DNA of 64,000 bases, taken from Cohnella kolymensis (lineage in GTDB: Bacteria; Bacillota; Bacilli; Paenibacillales; Paenibacillaceae). A model generated the notes under the pieces. The model saw only the letters and a program-made list of their open reading frames with translations, made no database searches and had not been told where the DNA came from. The DNA lies in the NCBI RefSeq assembly GCF_000829465.1, contig NZ_JXAL01000034.1, forward strand, positions 124,001 through 188,000, written 5' to 3'. Of this stretch, positions 55,243 through 63,257 are shown piece by piece; the stretch's first letter is position 1; every line of letters begins with the position of its first letter. The position numbers and the translations under genes were made by a program.

Positions 55243-55467
55243 ATGAAATCAAGGAGGTTTGCAGACCCTGAAGATAAAAGCGAACAGCAGCGCTTACTGA
55301 CAGCCATTCGTGGATTACCGATAAATGGAGATATTAAAAAAAGCTGAAAGGGTCAAAGTGACTACCGGCTTCGTGTTGGAGATACGCGAATCGTTTATGC
55401 CATAGACCACACGGAAAAGGTTGTGTACGTAAAGACGATTGATTCACGCGGCGGGATTTACAAATAA
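55243..55467 (+). pseudogene. RelE/ParE-type toxin remnant
   Basis: QQRLLTAIRGLPINGDIKK is in one frame. After a one- or two-base shift near 55352 the family end DYRLRVGDTRIVYAIDH and VVYVKTIDSRGGIYK follows to TAA 55467. The first ~20 residues of a RelE fold are also lost. No antitoxin gene is adjacent. Confidence 0.7.
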
Positions 55468-55486
55468 ATAATGGATTATAAAAAGA

Positions 55487-55516
55487 GAACCCGATTCTTC
55501 AAGCAGAATCGGGTTC
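55487..55516 (+). terminator. Hairpin after the toxin remnant
   Basis: A 12 bp perfect stem GAACCCGATTCT/AGAATCGGGTTC with a 6-base loop; A-rich before, weak T run after. The following stretch to 55745 has only a 62-codon frame without similarity. Confidence 0.7.
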
Positions 55517-55745
55517 AAAATTCTAATTTACTGTTTGATACGAAGATCTGCTGGAAGAAGAAAAGTCCTGCTTTAGCGGCGAAAGTGATTGATACCGTAA
55601 GCGAACAGGTACGGAACACGTATACTTGGTTGAGAATTTGCTGGAATGGATGGTTTTGAAGCCAGAAAGGCGGTGTAAGTGTAACATCACATATATCAAA
55701 CAACTTGATTCATAGATATAAGGGAAAGGAAAATGATGATGTCGA

Positions 55746-58700
55746 ATGGATAGATTATCGAACTATAAGAATAATCCGGCCAATGATAGAATCAAAGAGT
55801 TTAACGTTGTTGGCATTGCAGCAACACCTGGAGAGTTGGAAGGGCTAGAGCAGTTTTTGGATCATGTGGATATTCTCCATGGACTGACCTTCATCATTGC
55901 CCAACATGGTTCGACTAAGTCGGAATTATTTCCATTAGAACGGCTCTCTAAGCATACCGACATGAAGCTTTTTCATGCAGTGGATCAAATGGAGATTCAT
56001 ACGGATTGTATTTATTTGCTGCCCCCCCATCATGATATTAGCTTTCGATCAGGGAAAATAGGGTTAACGGACTATTCCTCTGATAAAGGCAACGATTTAC
56101 CCGCTGATCGATTTATGTATTCACTCATCGAGAGCTTTGGGGGCAATGCGATAGCTATCCTTTTTTCAGGTAAGAACAAGGACGGTACACTTGGAATAGA
56201 ACGGGTTTCAAAAGCAAATGGATTAGTCATTGTTGAGGAAAAGGATACAACAAAGCCTGTTCGCTTGACTGGGACCGATATCGAAGTTGATCGGACCGAT
56301 TATTTTGTTATTCCTGATGAAATGCCGCAACACATTTTTGAATACATTGAATTCTATATGAATCAGACGAAACAATCGATTGAAGAAGAATTAGGTACGT
56401 TATTTTCGATTCTGAAGCAAGCTTCTGGTGTGGACTTCTCTGTTTATAAGCAGGCCAGCATTATGCGTCGTATTCAAAGGCGGATGGGTATTCAACAATT
56501 TCAATACCTCAAGGGATACAATCACTATTTATACAATCATTCCAATGAGGTCACCGCTCTGCAAAAAGATTTATTAATTGGAGTGACGCAATTTTTCCGA
56601 GATCCGGCTGCGTTTGCCATTCTTTCAGATAAAGTTCTGCCTACGATCTTCGAGCAGCGTGGGGTGGAGAAACAAATTCGGGTCTGGGTCGCTGGCTGTT
56701 CTACTGGAGAAGAAGTCTACTCCTTAGCCATTCTGATTAGAAAATATATGGAGGAAATTGAAGAAACATTCGACGTGAAAATATTTGCCACCGATTTGGA
56801 CAAGGATTCGATTCAATTTGCCAGCAAAGGAATATATCCTGAAAAGATTGCCGAGAACGTGCCACCGGAGCACTTAAATGCTTACTTCACTCGTCAAGGA
56901 AATGAATATAAAGTCAATAAAGAAATTCGGCAGATGGTAATTTTTGCCCAGCACAATCTGATCAGTGATCCTCCTTTTACCCAGCTCGATCTGGTTTTAT
57001 GCCGTAATCTGTTAATTTATTTACAGCTGGAAATGCAGAGAAAAGTGATCTCGCTGTTTCATTTTTCATTAAAATCAGATGCCTTCCTCTTTCTGGGTCC
57101 AAGCGAATCATTGGGAAAACTAACCACTCTATTCTTACCTTTAGATAATAGATGGAATATATACCATCACAAGGCAAATAATTCATTGTTGGCAGCGGAT
57201 CCCTTAGGCGTTAGCGAATATGTAAATGAGAAAAAACTGAATCATAAGAATAAAGTGATTGTAAGATTAAAGGAAGCAGAACGCATTCTTAAATTGGAAA
57301 CGATTTATACAAAGCTGATTGAAGAATATGTAACTGCCTGCATCATACTTGATGAGAACAACGATATTGTCCATATCAATGGGAATGCCAATCAATACTT
57401 AGTCTTTCCTAAGGGCAAACCAACCCTCAATTTGTTTAAGTTGGTTCCGGAATATTTGGGAGTTGTTATCGGGACGATACTTCATAAAGCGAGAAAAGAA
57501 CTCAAGGAGATCATTTGTCGGGATGTAGCGATTAAGGATAGCCATAAGGGACATTGTATTCATTTGAGAGCGAATTCATTTCAAATCGAGTCGAGAGACG
57601 ACAAGATGATGATCCTGTTCTTTGAAGATGCTGCTGAACAGAAAGAAGCACCGAGCAATGAGGTAGTAGATGAAGACCTGATTCAGATTCATCGCTATTC
57701 GGAGAAGGATATCAAGCAGCACATCCAAGACTTGGATCAAGAATTGGTTCAAGCGAAGGAATTATTAGAGGCTGCAAACAGTAAATTAGAGATTTACAAC
57801 GAAGAATTAGAAACCTCTAACGAAGAGCTGGGAATGTCCAACGAAGCATTGATTGTTTCGAATGAGGAACTGCAAAGCACGAATGAAGAGCTACAATCGG
57901 GAAACGAAGAATTAATGGCTGTGAATCATGAATACCAATTTAAAATTCAGGAATTGACCGATTCAAATAACGATATGTCCAATTTCTTCAACAGCACCAA
58001 TATTGCGACTATTTTTCTGGATGCAAAGATGAATATACGCAAATTCACACCTGCGTTTAGCAAAGAAATTAATTTGCTAGACACGGACATAGGTCGTTCA
58101 ATTGGCGAGATCAAACACAATTTACAATATGACCAATTGATGGCTGATGCAATGAAAGTGCTTTTTATGGGAGAATCTGTAAAGAAAGAAATCCGGAATT
58201 CAAATGGTAAGTGGTTCAGTATCAGAATATTGCCTTATCTAGCATTCGATTCTCGGTATCAAGGAATCGTTATTACGTTAATTGATATTACTGAATTAAA
58301 GCATGCGAGAATGTCTGAAGACTTTACGGAACAAAATAACAGGCTGGAATTGCTGCATACCTCGGAAATGCTCCCGGTCGTAGGTCTCTTGGCAGCTGGA
58401 ATCGCACAGGAGATTCGTAATCCATTAACCACGTTAAAGGGATTCACGAAAATGATTGGACCTAGTACAGAAAAAAAATGATTATTTTGACATCATGACT
58501 TCGGAATTGGGACAGATCGAAGCGATAACGGATGAATTGCTAGTCCTGGCTCGGCCACAGAAACATCGTTTTGAACAAAACGATGTCGTACTGATGTTGC
58601 AGGAAGTAATCTCCATGTTTGAACCGCAGGCTGCTGTCTTCAATGTGGAGATGATTACGAAATTTGCCGATCTAGTGCCTTTCGTCAATTGTGTTCCCAA

Positions 58701-59010
58701 TCAACTCAAAATCGTATTTAGCAACATTATCAAGAATGGTATTGAGGCGATGCCAAATGGAGGGGATTTGCTTATTAAGTTGAAGGTCGTTGCTGAGGAA
58801 TCCGTAATCATTAGCTTTAGCGATAATGGGTCAGGTATTCCTGAGGACAAGCTAGCCAAGCTAGGAGATACCTTTTATACGACAAAACAAGATGGCATTG
58901 GGTTAGGCCTAATGGTCAGCTACAAAATTATCGAGAGCCATGAGGGAACGATATCAGTTACAAGCACGTGGGGTAAGGGAACTATTGTTGAGATTATCTT
59001 GAAGAAATAG
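55746..59010 (+). pseudogene. CheB-CheR-PAS-histidine kinase fusion protein, frameshift at an A8 run
   Basis: A ~1,090-residue signalling protein. The CheB-like domain (~20-195) keeps His (IIAQHGSTKSE) and Asp (KNKDGTLGIE), but the Ser loop reads AATPGE, so the esterase is probably inactive. CheR methyltransferase (~215-480) has VAGCSTGEEVYSLAI and LCRNLLIYL. A coiled coil of NEEL repeats (~680-730) and PAS domains follow. The kinase begins AAGIAQEIRNPLTTLKGF. At an A8 run (58468-58475) the frame stops at 58481. The ATPase part (NIIKNGIEAMPNGG, GIGLGLMVSY) continues in the next frame to 59010. A7 would restore it. Confidence 0.88.
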
Positions 59011-59191
59011 AACGTGTTAGAACAAAGAATTGAATCATGTTTGGGTACAGTTGCACAGGTTCCGAGAGACGACTCGTGGACTGCTTCTTTTTTTTGTCCA
59101 AAAACCCAGTATTGAATTCCAACGGAAAAACTCAATATCATCTACTACGTTTAAAGTTAAGTAATAGAAAAATATAGGAGAGTTACTAATA

Positions 59192-59269
59192 ATGGATACA
59201 GGGTTAATCGTAATTATATTAATACTATTGCTTGGCGGCGGCGGATTCTTTTACAGCAGAAGAAGATAA
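59192..59269 (+). CDS. 25-residue membrane peptide
   Basis: ATAGGAGAG precedes ATG 59192. One hydrophobic helix (LIVIILILLL), a GGGG turn and a YSRRR end, like very short DUF3309-type peptides or a cell-surface sorting tail. Followed by a terminator. No function can be assigned. Confidence 0.45.
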   Translation: MDTGLIVIILILLLGGGGFFYSRRR

Positions 59270-59295
59270 ATCAACAATTCATAGATTATGCAAAT

Positions 59296-59330
59296 AGACA
59301 AACCTTAAATTATATGGTTTGTCTATTTGT
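59296..59330 (+). terminator. Terminator near the right end of the transposon
   Basis: AGACAAACC (59296) pairs with GGTTTGTCT (to 59324), then T-rich. From 59331 to 59540 only a short hairpin (AAGGCAA...TTGCCTT) and no gene is seen. Confidence 0.7.
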
Positions 59331-59540
59331 CTATTAAAGTAATTATGAAAAAGGCAACATGCTCATTGAGCAAATTGCCTTGGGTATGTTTAGTTTACTC
59401 TCTTCCTAAAGTAGGGGGACTATTTTTACGCATACGTTATCGCACATGAGTCTAAAACTTTATTTCCCTTGAACAACTAGACGTTAAAAAAGCCTATGAT
59501 TCGTTAGAGTAGGAAAACTCGGCTTTCTACTTACATATAT

Positions 59541-59581
59541 TGTCATAGCGTATATTTTGGTTAAAATGTTGGCTGGACCCC
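59541..59581 (-). repeat. Right 41 bp inverted repeat of the Tn3-like element
   Basis: Exact reverse complement of 53285-53325; ends ...GGCTGGACCCC at 59581. Confidence 0.95.
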
Positions 59582-59940
59582 ATAATGCTAAAGACTTATT
59601 AAGGATTATCGATAATGCATTGGGATATAACTTTGAACATGATGAGCCCCAGAATGGTATTGAAGCAGATTTGATCTCTGGATTCTTTCAATCCATTCAA
59701 GATTTCGCCGATTTATTCAGTGATCTTGGATCAGGCGAATGGGTACGGTATGGATATGAATTTACAAAGACAATAAACGAATTAGCAGAACACGATTATC
59801 TTGTCTTTGGGGCCAGAGAAATTAGAATACTCGAAGGTGGAAAGGGCACGCCCTCTAATTGGCCAATAGCAATTATTCATATTAGTCACAAAGATAACAA
59901 AGATATAGAAAAAGTTGGCGAAAGTGATTCAGAGAAGTAG
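59582..59940 (+). pseudogene. 3' part of a cassette gene interrupted by the transposon
   Basis: The frame NAKDLLRIIDNALGYNFEHD runs to TAG 59940. Upstream of the transposon (53245-53284) the same frame reads ENVPAALYRIH, and joining across the element gives a continuous protein. The start codon before that is not clear. It would be ~125 residues, acidic, with no recognised family; it may be an immunity-type protein, but nothing proves this. Confidence 0.6.
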
Positions 59941-59950
59941 ATATTACTTC

Positions 59951-60120
59951 GCCTAACACCGTATTCACGCATCGAGCCGGCTTTCGCAGTCTCTCTGTCC
60001 GCCCGAGGCATTTCGAGGAAGCAGCATCAGGCGGACAACCCTGCGAGGCTATGTGGCGGAGCCACCCGGCACTTTGTCGCCTTAAGCCTCTCGGGTTCGT
60101 GAATACAAGCAACGTTAGAT
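59951..60120 (+). repeat. attC-like element 9
   Basis: R'' GCCTAAC (59951-59957), R' GTTAGAT (60114-60120). The R'' arm matches the R' of element 8 across the transposon, as expected for one interrupted cassette. The core has CGAGGCTATG...CTTAAGCCTCTCG, a compensated variant of the usual stem. Confidence 0.9.
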
Positions 60121-60157
60121 GATGAAATTACCGGAAAGCATAAAGAGGAGAACTTAA

Positions 60158-60577
60158 ATGCCATATACTCTTGAAGTTAAATATGAAGAATCACCAGCTG
60201 GAAATAAATTAATATCTATTTATTCAACACTATCAATAGAAGAAGATCAACTTTCCAATATTCTTGATATTGAAGTGTATTTTAGATCTATTAATCAATC
60301 AGGTGTATTCCCTTTAATTACTTGTTCATGTGGATCATTTGGATGTGGCGGCACTGAAGTCACAATTAGCAAAGATCAGGATTCAAGAATATGGAGAATA
60401 AATAATAAGGAGTATATTCTTACACGACAAGAGATAAAGACAATTGGAATGCAATTAATTGAGTATATCTTAAAAATCAAAAATGAATATAAGGACTATT
60501 TAATTTGTTCTGGTACTTATGGAGAGGATATTTCGAATAATTTAGAAGAATATGGAAGTATATTAAAGGATTGTTAA
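60158..60577 (+). CDS. Hypothetical cassette protein with Cys motif
   Basis: 139 residues from ATG 60158 (AAGAGGAG upstream). A central LITCSCGSFGCGGTEVTIS motif carries three cysteines, with helical N and C regions. Similar CSCG-x-x-GCGG motifs occur in small proteins of unknown role. The intact frame and good start suggest it is expressed. Sole gene between elements 9 and 10. Confidence 0.65.
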   Translation: MPYTLEVKYEESPAGNKLISIYSTLSIEEDQLSNILDIEVYFRSINQSGVFPLITCSCGSFGCGGTEVTISKDQDSRIWRINNKEYILTRQEIKTIGMQLIEYILKIKNEYKDYLICSGTYGEDISNNLEEYGSILKDC

Positions 60578-60603
60578 GCAGATCCGAAGATGCCGGTAAC
60601 TTC

Positions 60604-60767
60604 ATCTAACATCGTATTCACGCTGCGGAGCCTGTGGGCTCCTTGATCCGCCCGTGGCATTTCGAGGAAGTTGAGTCAGGCGTACAACCCTGTGAACCTA
60701 ACCGCATCGCGGCCGGTCACTTCGTGACCTTAAGGTTCTCAGGTTCGTGAATACAAAGACGTTATAA
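60604..60767 (+). repeat. attC-like element 10
   Basis: R'' ATCTAAC (60604-60610), R' GTTATAA (60761-60767). Class A core with GGTCACTTCGTGACC as variable hairpin. Confidence 0.92.
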
Positions 60768-60819
60768 GAAATTGGCGCAATAGAGAACCAAGTTCGTTAA
60801 TTCATAGGAGGTTACTTTT

Positions 60820-61260
60820 ATCAACTTATACAGTAGAATAAAAAATTTGATGATACACCCGAAGATTAATATATTTTTTTTACTAATTTCATTTTTCGTA
60901 GCATTGTACATGATTTTTGTTCTTGCACCGTTTGCTGAAAAGAAAGGTTTCTTAAATGAGAACGAACTGCCGCAACAAGAAGAAGTTATAAAGTACATAC
61001 TCCTTTGTTTGCCGGTCGTAATTAGTTATATTGTGCTAGCAAGTATTTATATACGTAAGATTACTTTTTTGAGGAGTCTAAATTATCCATTTTATATAGC
61101 TAATATTTATATTGGTTTGTGTTTAAGCATTATTGTGATGGGCGGTGCAATCTTGTGGGTGATGATTCCGACAATTATTATTCCATTATTGGCGCTTCCA
61201 GTAAGTTTCTTTACAGGCCTGATCAAAGACATAAAATATTTGAATAAACCTGATATGTGA
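60820..61260 (+). CDS. Four-helix membrane protein (cassette gene) with doubtful start
   Basis: About 137-146 residues with four hydrophobic segments (FFLLISFFVALYMIFVLA; YILLCLPVVISYIVLASIY; the helix after FYIANIYIG; IPTIIIPLLALPVSFFTG). AGGAGG at 60807 is spaced for codon 60820, which is ATC rather than ATG; the first in-frame ATG is 60847. Either a non-standard start is used or a start mutation has silenced the gene. No family recognised. Confidence 0.6.
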   Translation: MNLYSRIKNLMIHPKINIFFLLISFFVALYMIFVLAPFAEKKGFLNENELPQQEEVIKYILLCLPVVISYIVLASIYIRKITFLRSLNYPFYIANIYIGLCLSIIVMGGAILWVMIPTIIIPLLALPVSFFTGLIKDIKYLNKPDM

Positions 61261-61284
61261 TTAGTCAAAGAAGGCGCCAACTTC

Positions 61285-61451
61285 TTATAACACTGTATTC
61301 ACGCGTCGAGCCGACTTTCGCCGTCTCTCGGTCCGCCCGAGGCATTTCGAGGATGCGAATCAAGGCGGACAACCCTGCGAACCTATCCGCGTCGCGGCCG
61401 CCCCTTTGGGGCTTAAGGTTCTCGGGTTCGTGAATACGAGAGACGTTATCA
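61285..61451 (+). repeat. attC-like element 11
   Basis: R'' TTATAAC (61285-61291), R' GTTATCA (61445-61451). Class A core with GGCCGCCCCTTTGGGGCTTAAGG variable hairpin. Confidence 0.92.
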
Positions 61452-61490
61452 GAAATGACTGTAACTATCAAAAAACAAGGGGAATTAATA

Positions 61491-62218
61491 TGTCAGATCA
61501 TTGGGATATATATCTATCTAAAAACAAAACTATAGTAAGAGTAGATTTAGGTATTATTCAAGATGTTCCAATCTCTGGCGCAAACGCATTAGTAAAAGTG
61601 AATATGATATCAAGGGGCTTTTTCTCAAAGAAGTTAGATATTGAGCTGGTTGGTACAGCTGAAGATGAAATGGATAGCCAATTGACAAATCATGATTTTC
61701 TAGTTGGTGCCATCACATGTGCTGATTCCAAGTCGTTTTATATTTATACAATGCATGAAAAAATATTAGTAAATATGCTTAATAAAATACTTTCGAAATA
61801 TAGAAAGCTTGAGTGTGAGATCTCAATCGCGGAAGATCCAAAATGGGAATTTTATTTAAATAATCTATATCCAGATGCTTTTGAAAAGCAGTGGATGATA
61901 GATAGGAAAGTTGTTGAACAACTGCAATCGAATAATGATAATCTTCAAATTCCTCGTGAAATAAGCCATTGGCTTTATTTTGTTGATAATAAGAGTAGAG
62001 AAGACTTTAAAAGAAATCTCAATTTAAATATTTTTAGAATTGTTGAAGAAAAAAACCTCCAAGATGATTCCGAATTTCCTCTTCAACTTATAATTTCACA
62101 CACAAGTACTGTTGAATTTGAAACGATTTATCAAATCACTACAGAATTACTTAAGAAAACTATAGATTTTGGTGGGAATTATGATGGATGGGAAAGTCCT
62201 GTAATAGAGAGTAAGTAG
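61491..62218 (+). CDS. DUF695 / RraB-like protein (cassette gene)
   Basis: 242 residues from ATG 61491 (AAGGGG upstream). The first ~140 residues follow the DUF695 pattern (DHWDIYLSKNKTIVRVDLGI, DEMDSQLTNHDFLVG). The end (REISHWLYFVDNKSREDFKR, FPLQLIISHTSTVEFETI, GNYDGWESPVI) matches RraB-type domains. RraB in E. coli modulates RNase E; since Bacillota use other RNases, the target here is unknown. Complete gene, alone in its cassette. Confidence 0.7.
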
Positions 62219-62239
62219 TTCAAGGATGTCAGTCACTTC

Positions 62240-62400
62240 TGATAACATCGTATTCAGGCATCGGGCCATTCGGCCCTCGGTCCGCCGGAGGCATTTCGAT
62301 GAAGATGATCCAGGCGGACAACCCTGCGAACCTAACCGCGTTGCGGCCGCCCCGTTGGGGCTTAAGGTTCTCGGGTTCGTGAATACGAGAGACGTTAGCT
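62240..62400 (+). repeat. attC-like element 12
   Basis: R'' TGATAAC (62240-62246), R' GTTAGCT (62394-62400). Class A core. One change in the left inner arm (GTATTCAGG for GTATTCACG). Confidence 0.92.
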
Positions 62401-62473
62401 GAAAGAGCGAAGCGAATTAAGTGCGTGAATGAAAACCAAAACGGATGTTATAATGACAATGAGGTGATAAAAA

Positions 62474-62694
62474 TGCTTAAAGACGATATTAAACTAATGA
62501 TCGATAAATTGCCTGAAGATTGTTCGATTGAGGACATCCAATACACATTGTATGTAAGTTCCAAAATTCAAAAAGGACTGAAAGATCTAGATGAAGGGAA
62601 TGTACTGACGACCGAGGAAGTTAAGGCGAGGATGGATAAATGGCTAAACAAGTATTATGGACAATCACTGCTTTTAAGGACTTACAAACCATAG
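62474..62694 (+). CDS. ParD/RelB-like antitoxin (addiction module)
   Basis: 73 residues from ATG 62474 (GAGGTGAT upstream). LPEDCSIEDIQYTLYVSSKI followed by KGLKDLDEGNVLTTEEVKAR matches the small antitoxin pattern (helical DNA-binding start, then a Glu/Asp-Glu-Gly turn). The end overlaps the start of a ParE-like gene, as in ParD-ParE operons. It sits in the last cassette. The C-terminal extension after KARMDKWL may be longer than usual. Confidence 0.75.
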
Positions 62695-62729
62695 TCGACT
62701 TTATTTCTAATGACTCCTTGTATACATAA
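62640..62729 (+). pseudogene. Truncated ParE-type toxin
   Basis: ATG 62640 overlaps the antitoxin gene. MAKQVLWTITAFKDLQTIVD is the start of a ParE fold, but TAA at 62727 ends it after 29 residues. The rest of the cassette (62730-62950) has no gene. The toxin is therefore inactive, while the antitoxin remains. Confidence 0.7.
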
Positions 62730-62950
62730 ACTATACACTTAACAAATCTCAATTCAACAACGGATTAGATTTAAGGAACAAATACAGTCATACTCAACCA
62801 ACTAGTGGAGAGGATGAAAAGATTCACAATCAAAATTATTTGATATTTCTACGACTATTTATTATTGCAATAATAAAAATGAATGATGAATTTTGTACAT
62901 TTAAAGAAATTGAAGATATGAGTGAGTAATACAGGGACGGCCCCAACATC

Positions 62951-63065
62951 ACATAACACCGTATTCACGCATCGCAGCCTGGTGGCTACTCGGTCCGCCC
63001 GAGGCATTTCAATGAGGCATTTCAGGCGGACAACCCTGCGAACCTAACCGCGTCGCGGCCGGCTC
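62951..63065 (+). repeat. attC-like element 13, 3' end deleted
   Basis: R'' ACATAAC (62951-62957) and the class A core through CCGCGTCGCGGCCGGCTCC are present, then the element stops. Its right half and R' are missing. Its left arm does not match the R' of element 12, unlike the other cassettes. Confidence 0.88.
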
Positions 63066-63208
63066 CAACAATTTCCATACATTATTGCATCAATGCTCCA
63101 TTTGGGGTAAACTTTCCAGGGGACAAAGTGGTGATTTCAGAGTCTATACCGGCTGATATTCCTGATTCTGATATTAAAACGAGTTTCGAAAATGTTTTTC
63201 AACATTGA
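63066..63208 (+). pseudogene. C-terminal fragment of an unknown protein
   Basis: Directly after the break in element 13 a frame reads CINAPFGVNFPGDKVVISES, then IPADIPDSDIKTSFENVFQH to TGA 63208. It has no start and no recognised family. It marks the deletion that ended the array. Confidence 0.4.
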
Positions 63209-63257
63209 AATGGAATTGCGACTTGTTCTCAAACCAAGGACTAATGCTAATCGAAAG

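Larger units (their letters stand above)
53285..59581. mobile_element. Tn3-family (Tn5401/Tn4430-like) non-autonomous transposon
   Basis: The element is bounded by perfect 41 bp inverted repeats beginning GGGGTCCAGCCAACATTTT. This resembles the GGGG-starting ends of Tn4430/Tn5401. Inside are a TnpI-type tyrosine recombinase and its resolution site, a RelE/ParE remnant, a CheB-CheR-PAS-kinase gene and small genes. No tnpA is present in these 6.3 kb, so transposition would need help in trans. The flanks are ATAATA (left) and ATAAT (right), close to a 5 bp target duplication. Rejoining the flanks restores a cassette with matching ends. Confidence 0.88.
48044..63065 (+). mobile_element. Integron-like gene cassette array
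   Basis: Ten cassettes are bounded by attC-like elements, all genes rightward. Each cassette's first 17-18 bases pair with its own last 17-18 bases, as expected if cassettes circularise and join at G^TT. The cassettes are AT-rich and the elements GC-rich. One cassette is interrupted by a Tn3-like element, and the last element is truncated. A decayed stretch of the same array lies at 28,747-31,020. Confidence 0.85.

Noticed and set aside
53285..59581. The 41 bp inverted repeats as part of the attC-like elements
   Set aside because: No shared boxes. They start GGGG and are identical only to each other, as transposon ends are.
59557..59940. The ORF beginning MVKMLAGPH as an independent gene
   Set aside because: Its first residues are encoded by the transposon end; the real gene starts left of the insertion.
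48655..63065. CRISPR array as an explanation of the repeats
   Set aside because: Repeats are 141-170 bp with long hairpins, and spacing is 0.5-1.2 kb with genes between. There are no short regular spacers and no cas genes.
48655..63065. REP/BIME or rho-independent terminators as an explanation of the repeats
   Set aside because: They would not explain why each cassette start pairs over 17-18 bases with its own end, nor the conserved GTT boundary. They may still end transcription as a side effect.
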